Shown here in pieces: positions 54,331 to 63,875 of a stretch of DNA of 64,000 nucleotides. The notes below the pieces were generated by a model. That model ran no database searches and was not told the origin of the DNA. It worked only from the letters and a program-made list of their open reading frames with translations. A program made the position numbers and the translations under genes. How positions within the stretch are numbered: position 1 is the first letter of the stretch; each line of letters starts with the position of its first letter. Source of the DNA: G016756615 sp035556195 (GTDB lineage Bacteria > Pseudomonadota > Alphaproteobacteria > Rhizobiales > Rhizobiaceae); contig DATMFK010000039.1 of assembly GCA_035556195.1 (NCBI GenBank), positions 248,001 through 312,000 on the forward strand. The letters are read 5' to 3'.

Positions 54331-56168
54331 AGCACATCCTCCTGCTTCTGGAGCAGCCGCGTGCGGGTCCGCACGAAACCGTTGATTCCGGAATAGCGAG
54401 CGAACAGTCGGGCAAGCAATGCGGAAAGCAACAACGCGCTTTGACCGGCCAGCACCGCTTGATCGACATGGAGCAAAATCTCGGTGCCTCGTCCGAAGCA
54501 CATCGGCCCTTTGATGGCTAGTCGCTCGATCACGGGCCGCGATTCGACTCGAACGATCGAGCGGGCGAGCCGGGCGAGACCCGGATCGCCTCGGTCGGCG
54601 TAGAGATCGATCAGCGCATGAAGCGGGGCGGCTCCTCTTCCATCCTGGGCGAGGCTCAGGAAGTTGAGCGAAAGCTGCGCCACGAGGCGCCAGGCGAGAT
54701 CGTCCGCTCGGGATTCATCAGCCGCGCTGGTGGGAAGCGATGCCGGGATCGCCGGCTGCGGCGGGCGGATCGCGCCGAGCAGCTTGACCGCGTCGACGGG
54801 ATCTCCGCCTTCAAGCGTGAGGCTCGGCGTGTCGTCCAGTATGGGCAGGTCTCGATTGGTGCAAAACGCCACCACATCTATGCGTTTCGGTTCCTTGCCC
54901 GAGTAAGCCGCCATCGGGCGCGAAACCGCTAGGAAAACGTCGTCCCCGGCATAGGACGTTCTCGTGATGCCCTCGCGCCTCTCGTCTTCCGTCGCGCGCC
55001 GCGGACGCCGCTCGACGGAGTAGACCCAACCACTGCCACGGTTCTGGCCAAGGCTGAAAAGAGCTGGCAACTCGGCATCGGGCCCGTCCGCATCGGCGTC
55101 TTCGACGCGGATGACGCGATAGATCTCGAAATCCCGCGGGCGCGTGCGATCGGCGTGCAGTACCTGCCTTGTCTTGCGTGGATCGAGGTCGATCACATTG
55201 CATTCGCGCTCGAAGAGATTGACGATCGGCGTCGCGAAAAGCTCGAAATCCGAAGGCTTGAGATCGGCGAGTTCGGGTGCCGAACGTCGCAGCAGAAAGA
55301 CGATCTCCAGGCCGGCATCGCACTGGCGAATGATCGGTCGCAACCCGCGGAGGCGCGCGAAATAGAAGCGCTCCGGCATGAGGAAATATTCGCGCAGCAA
55401 CCGGTAGCCTTCGAAAGTCGGACGCGTGCGCGGAAGCAACGCCTCCGCATCGTCGATGCCGGCGACTTCCGGCATGGGCAGGGGTGTCAACTGCGAGGCA
55501 TGCCCCTCCGCGCGCGCACCGACGGCTGCACAGGCTCCGTATATCGCATCGAACAGCAGATGAGCTTTGCCCTGCCCGGCAAAATGAAGGGATAGCTCAT
55601 CGAGCGAGAGCTCACCGAGCGCTCCCTTGCCGGTTCGCGCGAGCGTGAGCCGCAGCGCGGCCTCGCCTCGTTCGCCGGCGACAGAACCCGTGGCGGCGGC
55701 GGCAAGCGCGTTCCGGTCCTGCAGGTAGCCGACCGATGCGATCTCTATCGGCCATAGCGCCACGTCCTGGCAGGTCGTGTATGTGCAACGCGTCGATAGT
55801 CCTGGTTTCAGGCTCGATACGAGCCGCGTATGGCGTTTTACGGTATGGCCGTTTGCCATGGTCTGGACCTGCTGACCTGGCTTCATGACCGCCATCGCCA
55901 TGGCGGGCGCCGGCGTCACCAGGTCTGGGTAGAGGACGTCGAGGATGCTGCGCGAAAAGCGCGACCGCTCTGCGTCGACCTTCAGCCGCGTGCGCGCAGC
56001 GAGGAAGGCGACACCGTCGAGGAGGCGTTCGACATAGGGGTCCGGGCAAGGTGCCGTATCGAGCGACAGGTTGCGCGCGATCGCCGGGTGCATGTCTGCG
56101 AACTCGGCGGCGAGCCCGCGGATGTGGGTCAGTTCCTCCTCGTAATATTCCAGGAAGACCCGATCCAT
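54294..56168 (-). CDS. tssF: T6SS baseplate protein TssF
   Basis: 624 residues, the usual length for TssF. The N-terminus MDRVFLEYYEEELTHIRGLA, then VERLLDGVAFLAARTRLKVD, and the long middle region with YLMPERFYF-like and FELFATPIVNLFER segments are characteristic. It is the major wedge protein of the T6SS baseplate. It is separated from tssE by 2 bases and overlaps tssG. Confidence 0.95.
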   Translation of the reverse strand: MDRVFLEYYEEELTHIRGLAAEFADMHPAIARNLSLDTAPCPDPYVERLLDGVAFLAARTRLKVDAERSRFSRSILDVLYPDLVTPAPAMAMAVMKPGQQVQTMANGHTVKRHTRLVSSLKPGLSTRCTYTTCQDVALWPIEIASVGYLQDRNALAAAATGSVAGERGEAALRLTLARTGKGALGELSLDELSLHFAGQGKAHLLFDAIYGACAAVGARAEGHASQLTPLPMPEVAGIDDAEALLPRTRPTFEGYRLLREYFLMPERFYFARLRGLRPIIRQCDAGLEIVFLLRRSAPELADLKPSDFELFATPIVNLFERECNVIDLDPRKTRQVLHADRTRPRDFEIYRVIRVEDADADGPDAELPALFSLGQNRGSGWVYSVERRPRRATEDERREGITRTSYAGDDVFLAVSRPMAAYSGKEPKRIDVVAFCTNRDLPILDDTPSLTLEGGDPVDAVKLLGAIRPPQPAIPASLPTSAADESRADDLAWRLVAQLSLNFLSLAQDGRGAAPLHALIDLYADRGDPGLARLARSIVRVESRPVIERLAIKGPMCFGRGTEILLHVDQAVLAGQSALLLSALLARLFARYSGINGFVRTRTRLLQKQEDVLWPMTPGNRHLI

Positions 56169-56170
56169 TC

Positions 56171-56890
56171 TCAGGTCTCCCCGTAATCGGTCCGCGCCAA
56201 GCCGTTGTCGAGATCGATCGTGGTGCGCAGCCGAAGTCTTTCCGGAACCGGTGTCATGATGAGGACGGAATCGATCTCGATGGTCAGACCGACATTCTTG
56301 TCGGCGAGTGTCACCTCCACCTTCGTGGCGCTTTCCTTCAGTCGAGGCTCGAAGGCCGCCAGGATCACGCGGATTTCACGCGCAAGGCTTTCGCGGTCGA
56401 AATCCCGAGATGACCGGCCCGAGAAGGAAGGGACGCCGTAGTTGACGACGCTACGTCGGACTTCCGGAAAGCCGTCGAGGGATACAGGACTGTCGCCGAT
56501 CAGTTCTTCTTCGGCGGTCGACAACAGCGGGGTCGACTGGAAGCGCTCCGTGTTGAACAGCGCCTCGATATCCCGTCGCACGGCTTCGCGCAGGACGCTC
56601 GCCGATACGACCACCCCGCGACTCTCGAGCTCCGCCCGGTGCCGGTTCTGCAGGATCAGTCTGTGAATGCGGCGCTTTTGATCGTCTGACAGGGTCTTGT
56701 CGGAGTCGATCCCTCGCATGCTTGCCGAGAGCACCTCTTCCAGCCGGGCTTCCCCCAATTCGTCGAGCAGCGCATCGCGCAGTCCATTGATCTCCGAGGT
56801 CAGTCCCGGCAGATCATTCACGAGGCGGTCCCAGAGTGAGGGCTGGACCGCCTCGCGCGTCGCTCGGGTGTTGCCACCGGGCTTGCTCAT
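56171..56890 (-). CDS. tssE: T6SS baseplate protein TssE (gp25-like), with extended N-terminus
   Basis: 239 residues; TssE is usually about 130-180. The gp25-like part lies in the C-terminal two thirds: VLREAVRRDIEALFNTERF, FPEVRRSVVNYGVPSFSG, ESLAREIRVILAAFEPRLKE and PERLRLRTTIDLDNG. The N-terminal LWDRLVNDLPGLTSEINGLR is followed by an extra helical stretch to about residue 90. TssE is the gp25 homologue that starts sheath polymerisation. The position between hcp and tssF is normal. Confidence 0.93.
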   Translation of the reverse strand: MSKPGGNTRATREAVQPSLWDRLVNDLPGLTSEINGLRDALLDELGEARLEEVLSASMRGIDSDKTLSDDQKRRIHRLILQNRHRAELESRGVVVSASVLREAVRRDIEALFNTERFQSTPLLSTAEEELIGDSPVSLDGFPEVRRSVVNYGVPSFSGRSSRDFDRESLAREIRVILAAFEPRLKESATKVEVTLADKNVGLTIEIDSVLIMTPVPERLRLRTTIDLDNGLARTDYGET

Positions 56891-56913
56891 CGCGCTACCA
56901 CGATTTCTTCGGG

Positions 56914-57363
56914 TCAGACACCGACGTGAACATCCATTTCGGCTTCATGATCGCTGTCGTAGACGAACTTGATCTTCTTGTAGGCGAAGCCGACATTCTC
57001 CTCGATCAGATCCGGTTCTTCTTCACTCGGTTTCATGACGTAGCTGACGACCGAGGCGTCGGTCAGCGTTATGACGAGATAGTCTTTGCTCTCTTCCTCG
57101 ATCGTCCGTCGCGCGGAGAAAACCACTTCGTCCAGCTTCTTGTTCTGGAAGAGCGCTTGCTTCAGATAGGGGGAGGACATGTCGTAGTGCTTGATGAAAT
57201 GGACCACGCCCAGTGCCACCCGGCCCCGCCGGGAAAGCGAATTGGGATCGTGCGGAGCTGTCATCTCGAATTCGATGCCGTGGATCTCGATCTCTTCCTC
57301 GTGCCCGTCACGTTCACTGGGCCCGGAGATATCGGGGACTTTAAGAAAACCATCGATTTTCAT
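56914..57363 (-). CDS. hcp: T6SS tube protein Hcp (TssD)
   Basis: 149 residues. Hcp features: MKIDGFLKVPDISGPSERDG, HEEEIEIHGIEFEMTAPHDP, VHFIKHYDMSSPYLKQALF and the C-terminal EENVGFAYKKIKFVYDSDHE. It forms the inner tube of hexameric rings that is expelled on contraction. It sits 30 bases after tssC. No extension that would make it an evolved Hcp effector is seen. Confidence 0.97.
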   Translation of the reverse strand: MKIDGFLKVPDISGPSERDGHEEEIEIHGIEFEMTAPHDPNSLSRRGRVALGVVHFIKHYDMSSPYLKQALFQNKKLDEVVFSARRTIEEESKDYLVITLTDASVVSYVMKPSEEEPDLIEENVGFAYKKIKFVYDSDHEAEMDVHVGV

Positions 57364-57393
57364 GAGCGTTCTCCATCGCGCTTAATAGATCAG

Positions 57394-58896
57394 CTAGGAC
57401 TTCACGGACGGCAGTTCGGAAACCAGCCGGAGAGATGCATTGATGCCTTCGAGCTGGTAGTGAGGACGCAGGTAGAAGCGCGCATTGTAGTAGCCCGGCC
57501 GTCCTTCAACGCTGTCCACCTGGACTTCGGCGGCTGCGAGGGGACGCTTGGCTCTCGCCTTGTCATCCGCGAAAGCCGGATTGGCGAGCACGTAACGGTT
57601 GATCCATTCGGTCAACCAGATCTGCATGTCGGCGCGTTCCTTGAAGGAGCCGATCTTGTCCCGCGCGATGGCCTTCAGGTAGTGCGCGAAACGCGAGACC
57701 GGGAACAGGTACGGGAGATTGGCACTTAGCCGCTCATTGGATTGCGCGTCCGGATCGACCAGCCGACCTGCCCGTGTCTCGTCGTCCTGCAGTGAATGCG
57801 CGCCAATGAATGCGGCAATGTCGGTGTTCTTCCTGTGCAGGATGGGCATAAGTCCGAGCTTGGCCAACTCGGCTTCGCGCCGATCGTCGATGGCGACCTC
57901 GGTGGGGCACTTCATGGCGATCGAGCCGTCATCGGTCGGGAAGGAATGGACCGGCAGATTTATCACCGCACCGCCGTTCTCGACGCCACGGATCTGACTG
58001 CCCCAACCGAAAAGCTTATGGCTGCGATTGATGTTGACGCCCATCGGGAAGGCGGCATTCATCCAGACATACTTGTGGTGGTCGCCTTGGACTTCTTCCT
58101 CGAAGGCGAAACCCTTGACCGGAACAGTATCTGCTCCGTAGGGCAGCCGCGCCAAGACACGCGGCATCGTCAGTCCGATATAGCGTGAATCCTCGCTTTC
58201 CCGCAGCGACTGCCAGGACGCGTAGGCCGGATTCGAGACGATCTGCTGCAGGTCTTGAGGATTAGGCAGTTCCTGCCAGCTATCCATACGGAAGAGGCGC
58301 GGGGAGGCGGCCGCGATAAAGGGCGTGTGTGCCGAAGCGCAAATGCCCGAAATGTTGCGCAGGAGCCCGACATCCCTCGGGTGGTTCGAGAACTCGTACG
58401 CCCCGACCAGACATCCAAACGGCTCGCCGCCGAACATCGAATATTCGTCTGTATAGATCTTCTTGAAGATCGGGCTTTGATCCCACATCTGCCCTTCGAA
58501 GTCTTCGAGCGTATCGGCGAGCTGTTCCTTCGAAATGTTCATGACCCGGATCTTCAGCTTCTGATCCGTTTCCGTGTTGTTCACGAGGTACCAGAGGCCG
58601 CGCCATGTGCCCTCCATCTCCCGCACCTCGGGCGCATGCAGAATTTCATTGACCTGCGCCGTGAGGATGCGGTCGATGCCGGCGATGAGCGACTTGATGG
58701 ATTTGATCGCATTCGACGAAATCGTCGTGGTTTCCGAGCGGGACTGTGCCGCGATCGCAAGGTTGCGAACCAGCTGCTGCAGCTTCTCGCTGTCGTCCTT
58801 CTTGACCCGAAAGTCCTTTTCGAGAAGTTCACTGAACTCGCCGAGGTCGATGGTTTCGGCTTCGGCGACGGCTGCGGTCTTTTGCTGCTCAGCCAT
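57394..58896 (-). CDS. tssC: T6SS sheath large subunit TssC (VipB)
   Basis: 500 residues, normal length. TssC features: GIDRILTAQVNEILHAPEVR, MEGTWRGLWYLVNNTET, FGCLVGAYEFSNHPRDVGLL, FIAAASPRLFRMDSW, LPYLFPVSRFAHYLKAIARD and the C-terminal NARFYLRPHYQLEGINASL. With TssB it forms the contractile sheath. It follows tssB with a 3-base gap, so the two are probably co-translated. Confidence 0.97.
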   Translation of the reverse strand: MAEQQKTAAVAEAETIDLGEFSELLEKDFRVKKDDSEKLQQLVRNLAIAAQSRSETTTISSNAIKSIKSLIAGIDRILTAQVNEILHAPEVREMEGTWRGLWYLVNNTETDQKLKIRVMNISKEQLADTLEDFEGQMWDQSPIFKKIYTDEYSMFGGEPFGCLVGAYEFSNHPRDVGLLRNISGICASAHTPFIAAASPRLFRMDSWQELPNPQDLQQIVSNPAYASWQSLRESEDSRYIGLTMPRVLARLPYGADTVPVKGFAFEEEVQGDHHKYVWMNAAFPMGVNINRSHKLFGWGSQIRGVENGGAVINLPVHSFPTDDGSIAMKCPTEVAIDDRREAELAKLGLMPILHRKNTDIAAFIGAHSLQDDETRAGRLVDPDAQSNERLSANLPYLFPVSRFAHYLKAIARDKIGSFKERADMQIWLTEWINRYVLANPAFADDKARAKRPLAAAEVQVDSVEGRPGYYNARFYLRPHYQLEGINASLRLVSELPSVKS

Positions 58897-58899
58897 GGT

Positions 58900-59436
58900 T
58901 TACTCCTCGACCTTGTCGTCGTCCGCAAGAGCCTCTGAAGCGATCCGGCCCAGGAGCGGTTCATTGTTCAGCAACTGCGCGATGCGCTTCTCGGCGTCGA
59001 CGCGTCCATCCATGAAACCGAGCAGTTCCTCGAGCTGGCGACGCATCTTCAGCAGCTCGGCCAATTGTGGCACCTGTTCCGCAATCTTGTCTGGGGCGAA
59101 ATCGGCCATCTTGGAAAAGGTCAGGTCGATCGCCAGCTCCTCGTCCCGCTCCTGTCCCTCCGCCTGCGGAAGCGTGTTCTTCACCCGCGCCTTTACTCTC
59201 GGCCCCAGCGCCTCCATGAAGCGCGGGAAGCGGTTGGCGTCGGTTTCTACAAAAGAGCGATCCAGAACCGATTTCTGGGCCTCGCGCGTCTGCGACGCCC
59301 CGGACAGATCGGCCATGACCCCCATGACGAAGGGCAACTCGATGGTAGTCGGGCTGCCGTAGTGTTCGACGTCGTAGGCGATCTGCACGCGAGGCGCGCG
59401 GTTACGCTCGATCACCTTGGCTTTGCTTTCGCCCAT
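58900..59436 (-). CDS. tssB: T6SS sheath small subunit TssB (VipA)
   Basis: 178 residues. TssB features: RVQIAYDVEHYGSPTTIELP, FVMGVMADLSGASQ, KSVLDRSFVETDANRFPRFM and the helical C-terminus LLKMRRQLEELLGFMDGR. It co-assembles with TssC into the sheath that ClpV recycles. Between tssA (6 bases) and tssC. Confidence 0.97.
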   Translation of the reverse strand: MGESKAKVIERNRAPRVQIAYDVEHYGSPTTIELPFVMGVMADLSGASQTREAQKSVLDRSFVETDANRFPRFMEALGPRVKARVKNTLPQAEGQERDEELAIDLTFSKMADFAPDKIAEQVPQLAELLKMRRQLEELLGFMDGRVDAEKRIAQLLNNEPLLGRIASEALADDDKVEE

Positions 59437-59442
59437 GGCTGC

Positions 59443-60642
59443 TTACCTTTCGTCCTTTTGAGCCGTTTTCTTCGTGTCGGGCACGCCGGCCAGAAGCCGG
59501 AACTCCTTCAGGCCGGACGGCGCGAGGTCTTCCATCAATTCGATGAAGTCCATCGGCACCATCCTGCGGATGCGGCGGGCCAAATGGGGGATCGGGCTCG
59601 AAGGTTCGGTCCGATCGTAGAAAGCCACCACAAGGTCGAGGCATTTGACCACGTCGTCGCGAGACCAGAGCCGCTCGGGGAGGGGAGCCGCGTTCGCAGC
59701 CGAACCCGGCGCCAGGGTCCCGCCGCCATGACCGTTCGAGGCATGGCCTTCCGGCAGGGGGGTCGGTTCCAGGACCGGGGATCCCAATTGCCGGACATCG
59801 CTGCTCTTGCCGGTTGCCCTCAGCAATGTCGCCTGCATTCGCTCCAGGAAGCGTTTCAAGTCCGGTAGGATGGTGGTTCCGTCTGAGGCGCTGCCATCGC
59901 CAAGCCTTTGGTTCAATGCCGCGTCGACGGCGGCGAGCGCCGATATCGCGGAGCGAATGTCGGCCTGCAGGCCCTCCATCGCTTCCGGGGCTTGGTCCGC
60001 TTGCGCCAGGAAGCCTGTGCGAAGCCGGGCCAGCAGTTGCTCGTGGGCGCTCGAGAGTGAAGCCTTCTCCGCGCTGTTGAGACCTTGCGTCGCCTCCTGG
60101 AGCATGGCGCGTTCGTCCAGTGCGCCCTGTTCCAAGTCGCGGCCTATGATCGGTCCCACACCGCGTGGCATGAGAAAGGCCATCTGCCTGAGGTCCGCGA
60201 GCAGGCCGGGGCGGCCATTCCTGCCATCCTGTTGCAGGTCACGAATCGCGTTCACCCGGCGTAGGGCTGCTCCTCGCGGGGCAGCGCCTGGGCGCAGCGC
60301 AGGATGCAGCGTTTCCCAATGCAATTCGAGTGTTTGCGCAATCAGGGTGAGACCGTCCGCCAGCCCCTTGACCCCGTGCTGATTGGCGAGCGCCCGCGCC
60401 ACGATGACGAGCAGGCGCAGGTCGCGGCCGTCTTTGCGCAGCTCCTCCGCCATGTCGAGCACCGCGCCCCAGTCGACCGGGACACTCTGTTGTTGCGAAG
60501 GCCTGTTGCGATCGTCATGGACGACCTTGATCTGGGGTTCGGTAAGACGCTCCAATTCATGGAAGCGGCTGTCGTTGCGCAGTTCGTCCCCGGACGGGTT
60601 GTCCCCATCCAACGGGTCCAGCCAAAGAGCGATGTCGATCAC
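59443..60642 (-). CDS. tssA: T6SS assembly cap/baseplate protein TssA
   Basis: 399 residues from a GTG start at 60642 with TGGGGG upstream; the frame is open to 60678, but the family N-terminus begins at IDIALWLDPLDGDNPSGDEL. The ImpA_N domain covers about 1-130 and includes LVIVARALANQHGVKGLADG. The C-terminal part contains RLWSRDDVVKCLDLVVAFYD and IPHLARRIRRMVPMDFIELM. TssA primes and coordinates tube and sheath growth. First gene of the long minus-strand core operon, divergent from clpV. Confidence 0.92.
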   Translation of the reverse strand: MIDIALWLDPLDGDNPSGDELRNDSRFHELERLTEPQIKVVHDDRNRPSQQQSVPVDWGAVLDMAEELRKDGRDLRLLVIVARALANQHGVKGLADGLTLIAQTLELHWETLHPALRPGAAPRGAALRRVNAIRDLQQDGRNGRPGLLADLRQMAFLMPRGVGPIIGRDLEQGALDERAMLQEATQGLNSAEKASLSSAHEQLLARLRTGFLAQADQAPEAMEGLQADIRSAISALAAVDAALNQRLGDGSASDGTTILPDLKRFLERMQATLLRATGKSSDVRQLGSPVLEPTPLPEGHASNGHGGGTLAPGSAANAAPLPERLWSRDDVVKCLDLVVAFYDRTEPSSPIPHLARRIRRMVPMDFIELMEDLAPSGLKEFRLLAGVPDTKKTAQKDER

Positions 60643-61054
60643 GCTTGACCCCCAGCGATGCGCGGGATTGCCGCGCAAGTGGATACTTTACCACATCATT
60701 TTCTTTTACTGCAATTCATACTATCCCTGAATTGAGACAAGGCCTTCTACCCTACTCTTACGTATTACGGATCCGAGCTTGATTGCATATCATGACACAC
60801 GCGGCAGTTTCAAATTGATCCTTGCTTCGCAATTCTTGAAGGACAGCATTCATGGAGTCGCTTTAGAATCGGGAGCGTGAAGCATGCGTGAAATCCGATG
60901 ACCATCCACGTGCATCTCTCGTCCGGTGACTATCTAAATCAAGAATATTTATCCTATAATAGTGCTTTGGCTTGAGAGGGAAGGGCGCGGCGATTGAAGC
61001 CGCTCTTCGACGAAAGCCCAGCCGACGAGGCCGAGCCAGGCAGGAGCAGGTCCT
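60643..61054. other. Divergent intergenic region, tssA to clpV
   Basis: 412 bases without a gene, clearly AT-richer than the flanking coding DNA, holding the promoters of the core operon and clpV. A candidate tssA promoter is listed separately. On the plus strand a perfect TATAAT (60955-60960) lies about 95 bases before clpV, but no good -35 box sits at the right distance. I find no convincing sigma-54 GG-N10-GC site. Confidence 0.5.
60685..60714 (-). promoter_or_regulatory. Candidate promoter for the tssA core operon
   Basis: On the minus strand TTGCAG (60709-60714) and TAAAGT (60685-60690) are separated by 18 bases. Transcription would start near 60678, about 36 bases before the tssA GTG. 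The boxes match the sigma-70 consensus only in part. Confidence 0.3.
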
Positions 61055-63796
61055 ATGGAGCCAAGCGGATCGCAGCAGCGCAGATCGCCGCGAAACTTCA
61101 AACGAAAGGAACTCGTCGGCAAGCTCAACCCGACCTGTTTGCGCGCTTTCAAGGCTGCAGCCGACGCAGCCAAGCTGCGTGGCAATCCCTACGTGGAATT
61201 GGCACATTGGATCGAGCAGCTTGCGCTAAGCGACCGTTCAGACTTCCAACTCATGATTGCCGATGCTGGCATCGATGCCGGGCGACTCGCCGCCGACATG
61301 AGCCGGGCGCTGGACAAATTGCCTTACGGCGCCACCTCCATCGAGGAGTTTTCCGATCATATCTTTCACGCAATCCAGGAGGCGTGGAACCTCGCGGGGC
61401 TGGAGTTCGCGTCCGATGAGGTCCGGAGTGGACATGTCATCCTTGCCAGTCTGAAAACGCCTGTCCTCGACGGCCTGCTTTCAAAGATCAGCGGCGAGTT
61501 CGAGAAGATCGATCCCGACATCATGTTGGCTCGGTTCGGGGACGCCGTGGCAGGATCGCTGGAAGGTACAGGCCCGGCTGGTTCCGCCGCGAGCGAGCCA
61601 CCGCAAAGGCGTTCGAAAAGTGAATCCGTTCTGGCGAAATATGCTTCCGACCTTACCCAGCGCGCGCGCGATGGCAAGATCGATCCGGTCGTCGGCCGCG
61701 ATCCCGAGATCAGGCAGATCATCGACATTTTGATGCGCCGCAGGCAGAACAACCCGATCCTCACCGGAGAGGCGGGTGTCGGCAAGACTGCTGTCGTCGA
61801 GGGCTTTGCGCTTCGTATCGCGCAAGGGGATGTGCCTCCCGTGCTCGAGGACATACACGTCTGGATGCTCGATGTCGGACTGATGCAGGCTGGAGCCAGC
61901 GTGAAAGGCGAGTTCGAAAAGCGGCTGAAGGCCGTCATCGATGAGGTTCAATCCTCCGAAGCACCGATCGTTCTATTTATCGATGAAGCACACACGCTCA
62001 TCGGGGCAGGGGGAGCCGCAGGCACGGGAGATGCGGCAAACCTTCTCAAGCCCGCCTTGGCCCGGGGCGAGCTTCGTACCATCGCCGCGACCACATGGGC
62101 GGAATACAAGCAGCATATCGAAAAGGATCCGGCGCTCACGCGCCGCTTCCAGGTCGTGAAGATCGAGGAGCCCACGGAGGAAACCGCGGTGCTCATGCTG
62201 CGCGGCGTAGCGGGCGTTCTGGAGAGCCATCATCGGGTGCAGATATTGGACGAAGCAATCGAAGCAGCAGTTCAGCTGTCGCACCGCTACATCCCGGCAA
62301 GGCAGCTTCCGGATAAGGCAGTCAGTCTTCTCGATACGGCCTGCGCCAGGGTCGCGATCTCTCAACATGCGACGCCGGCCGAGGTCGAGGATCTGCTTCG
62401 TCGGAAGCAGGCTCTGGAGGTCGAGCGCGGGATCATAGGGCGTGAGGGCGCGATCGGCCTCGATGTGGCCGGCAGGCAGGCGCGCGTCGACGCAGGGCTT
62501 GCCGATATCGAGGCGTCCTTGGGCGCCGCCGAGAAACGCTGGGAGAAGGAAAAGGCACTGGTTTCCCAAATCCTCGATTTGCGCGCCAGACTTCGCGGGC
62601 AGGGGGCAGCTCTGGACGTATCCGAGGTTGCGCCGGAACTTGAGAAAGTCGCCGCTGCGGACGCGAGGGATGCCTCGGCCCCGGGCGAGGCAGATGCTGT
62701 GACGACACAAGCGTCCAAACTCGCCCAGTTGCGGGTACTGACGGCTGAACTGGCCGAAGCGCAAGGCGAAACGCCGCTGATCCTCCCATCGGTGGACCGC
62801 AACGCGGTCGCAGCCGTCGTCCAGGACTGGACCGGGATCCCCACGGGACGAATGCTCTCGAGCCAGACTGAAAAGGCGCTGCGCCTTGCCGCCATCCTTG
62901 GCGAGCGCGTCGTGGGCCAGGACCACGCAATGGAAATGATCGCCAAGCGGGTTCAGACAAGCCGGGCAGGGCTCGGCGCACCGGAGAAACCCGTGGGCGT
63001 GTTTCTTCTTTGCGGGCCCTCGGGCGTCGGCAAGACCGAGACTGCGCTGGCATTGGCCGAGACCCTCTATGGCGGGGAGCAGAACCTCATTTCCATCAAC
63101 ATGTCCGAGTTCCAGGAAGCTCACACGGTTTCCACGCTGAAGGGCGCCCCGCCGGGTTACGTCGGTTACGGCAAAGGCGGTATACTGACCGAAGCGGTGC
63201 GACGACGGCCCTATTCCGTGATCCTGCTGGACGAGGTCGAGAAAGCGCATCCGGACGTGCACGAGATCTTCTTCCAGGTGTTCGACAAGGGGATGATGGA
63301 CGACAGCGAGGGACGCAGGATCGATTTCAAGAACACGCTGATCCTGCTGACCTCCAACGTCGGCTCCGAGGTCATCATGGAGCGGACGGATGGCGGCAAG
63401 GTGCGGTCCGGTCTCGATGACCTCGACGCGGCGTTGCGGGCTCCTCTCTTGAGGGTTTTTCCCGCTGCCTTTCTCGGCCGGGTGGTCACGATCCCGTACT
63501 ATCCGCTTTCAGACTCCATGATCGAGGCGATCACCCGCCACCAATTCGCCAAGATCGCTCGGCGGCTGCGAGCAAGCCACAACGCCGAGCTCGTGATCGG
63601 CGACGGTGTCATGGATCTCGTCAAGGCTCGTTGCGATGCTATCGAGTCCGGCGGCCGCATGATCGATGCGATCCTCACAAACACGCTGTTGCCGGAACTG
63701 AGCCGAGGAGTGTTGAACCGAACGCTCGATGGCCAGGTGACGGGAGAGGTGATCGTCGGCGCATCGCAAGAGGGGTTCACATATTCCTTCAGATAG
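61055..63796 (+). CDS. clpV: T6SS sheath-recycling ATPase ClpV (TssH)
   Basis: 913 residues, normal length. An N-terminal Clp_N domain (ELVGKLNPTCLRAFKAAADA, VELAHWIEQL) precedes AAA1 with Walker A GEAGVGKT and Walker B VLFIDEAHTL, a coiled-coil middle domain, and AAA2 with Walker A GPSGVGKT and VILLDEVEKAHP. The segment GAPPGYVGYGKGG is the pore loop. ClpV disassembles contracted TssB/TssC sheaths. AGGAG (61042-61046) is eight bases before the ATG. It is divergent from tssA. Confidence 0.96.
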   Translation: MEPSGSQQRRSPRNFKRKELVGKLNPTCLRAFKAAADAAKLRGNPYVELAHWIEQLALSDRSDFQLMIADAGIDAGRLAADMSRALDKLPYGATSIEEFSDHIFHAIQEAWNLAGLEFASDEVRSGHVILASLKTPVLDGLLSKISGEFEKIDPDIMLARFGDAVAGSLEGTGPAGSAASEPPQRRSKSESVLAKYASDLTQRARDGKIDPVVGRDPEIRQIIDILMRRRQNNPILTGEAGVGKTAVVEGFALRIAQGDVPPVLEDIHVWMLDVGLMQAGASVKGEFEKRLKAVIDEVQSSEAPIVLFIDEAHTLIGAGGAAGTGDAANLLKPALARGELRTIAATTWAEYKQHIEKDPALTRRFQVVKIEEPTEETAVLMLRGVAGVLESHHRVQILDEAIEAAVQLSHRYIPARQLPDKAVSLLDTACARVAISQHATPAEVEDLLRRKQALEVERGIIGREGAIGLDVAGRQARVDAGLADIEASLGAAEKRWEKEKALVSQILDLRARLRGQGAALDVSEVAPELEKVAAADARDASAPGEADAVTTQASKLAQLRVLTAELAEAQGETPLILPSVDRNAVAAVVQDWTGIPTGRMLSSQTEKALRLAAILGERVVGQDHAMEMIAKRVQTSRAGLGAPEKPVGVFLLCGPSGVGKTETALALAETLYGGEQNLISINMSEFQEAHTVSTLKGAPPGYVGYGKGGILTEAVRRRPYSVILLDEVEKAHPDVHEIFFQVFDKGMMDDSEGRRIDFKNTLILLTSNVGSEVIMERTDGGKVRSGLDDLDAALRAPLLRVFPAAFLGRVVTIPYYPLSDSMIEAITRHQFAKIARRLRASHNAELVIGDGVMDLVKARCDAIESGGRMIDAILTNTLLPELSRGVLNRTLDGQVTGEVIVGASQEGFTYSFR

Positions 63797-63875
63797 GGTC
63801 CGGATTCGCCGCTTAGCCGAACGCCGTCCGGACTGTTCGGTTGCCAGCCTCGGGGCCGTCGGGCTATCGACGGGA

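Noticed and set aside
60931..60960. Strong promoter for clpV at the TATAAT box
   Set aside because: The -10 is perfect, but the sequence 16-18 bases upstream does not resemble a -35 box, so I only mention it in the intergenic entry.
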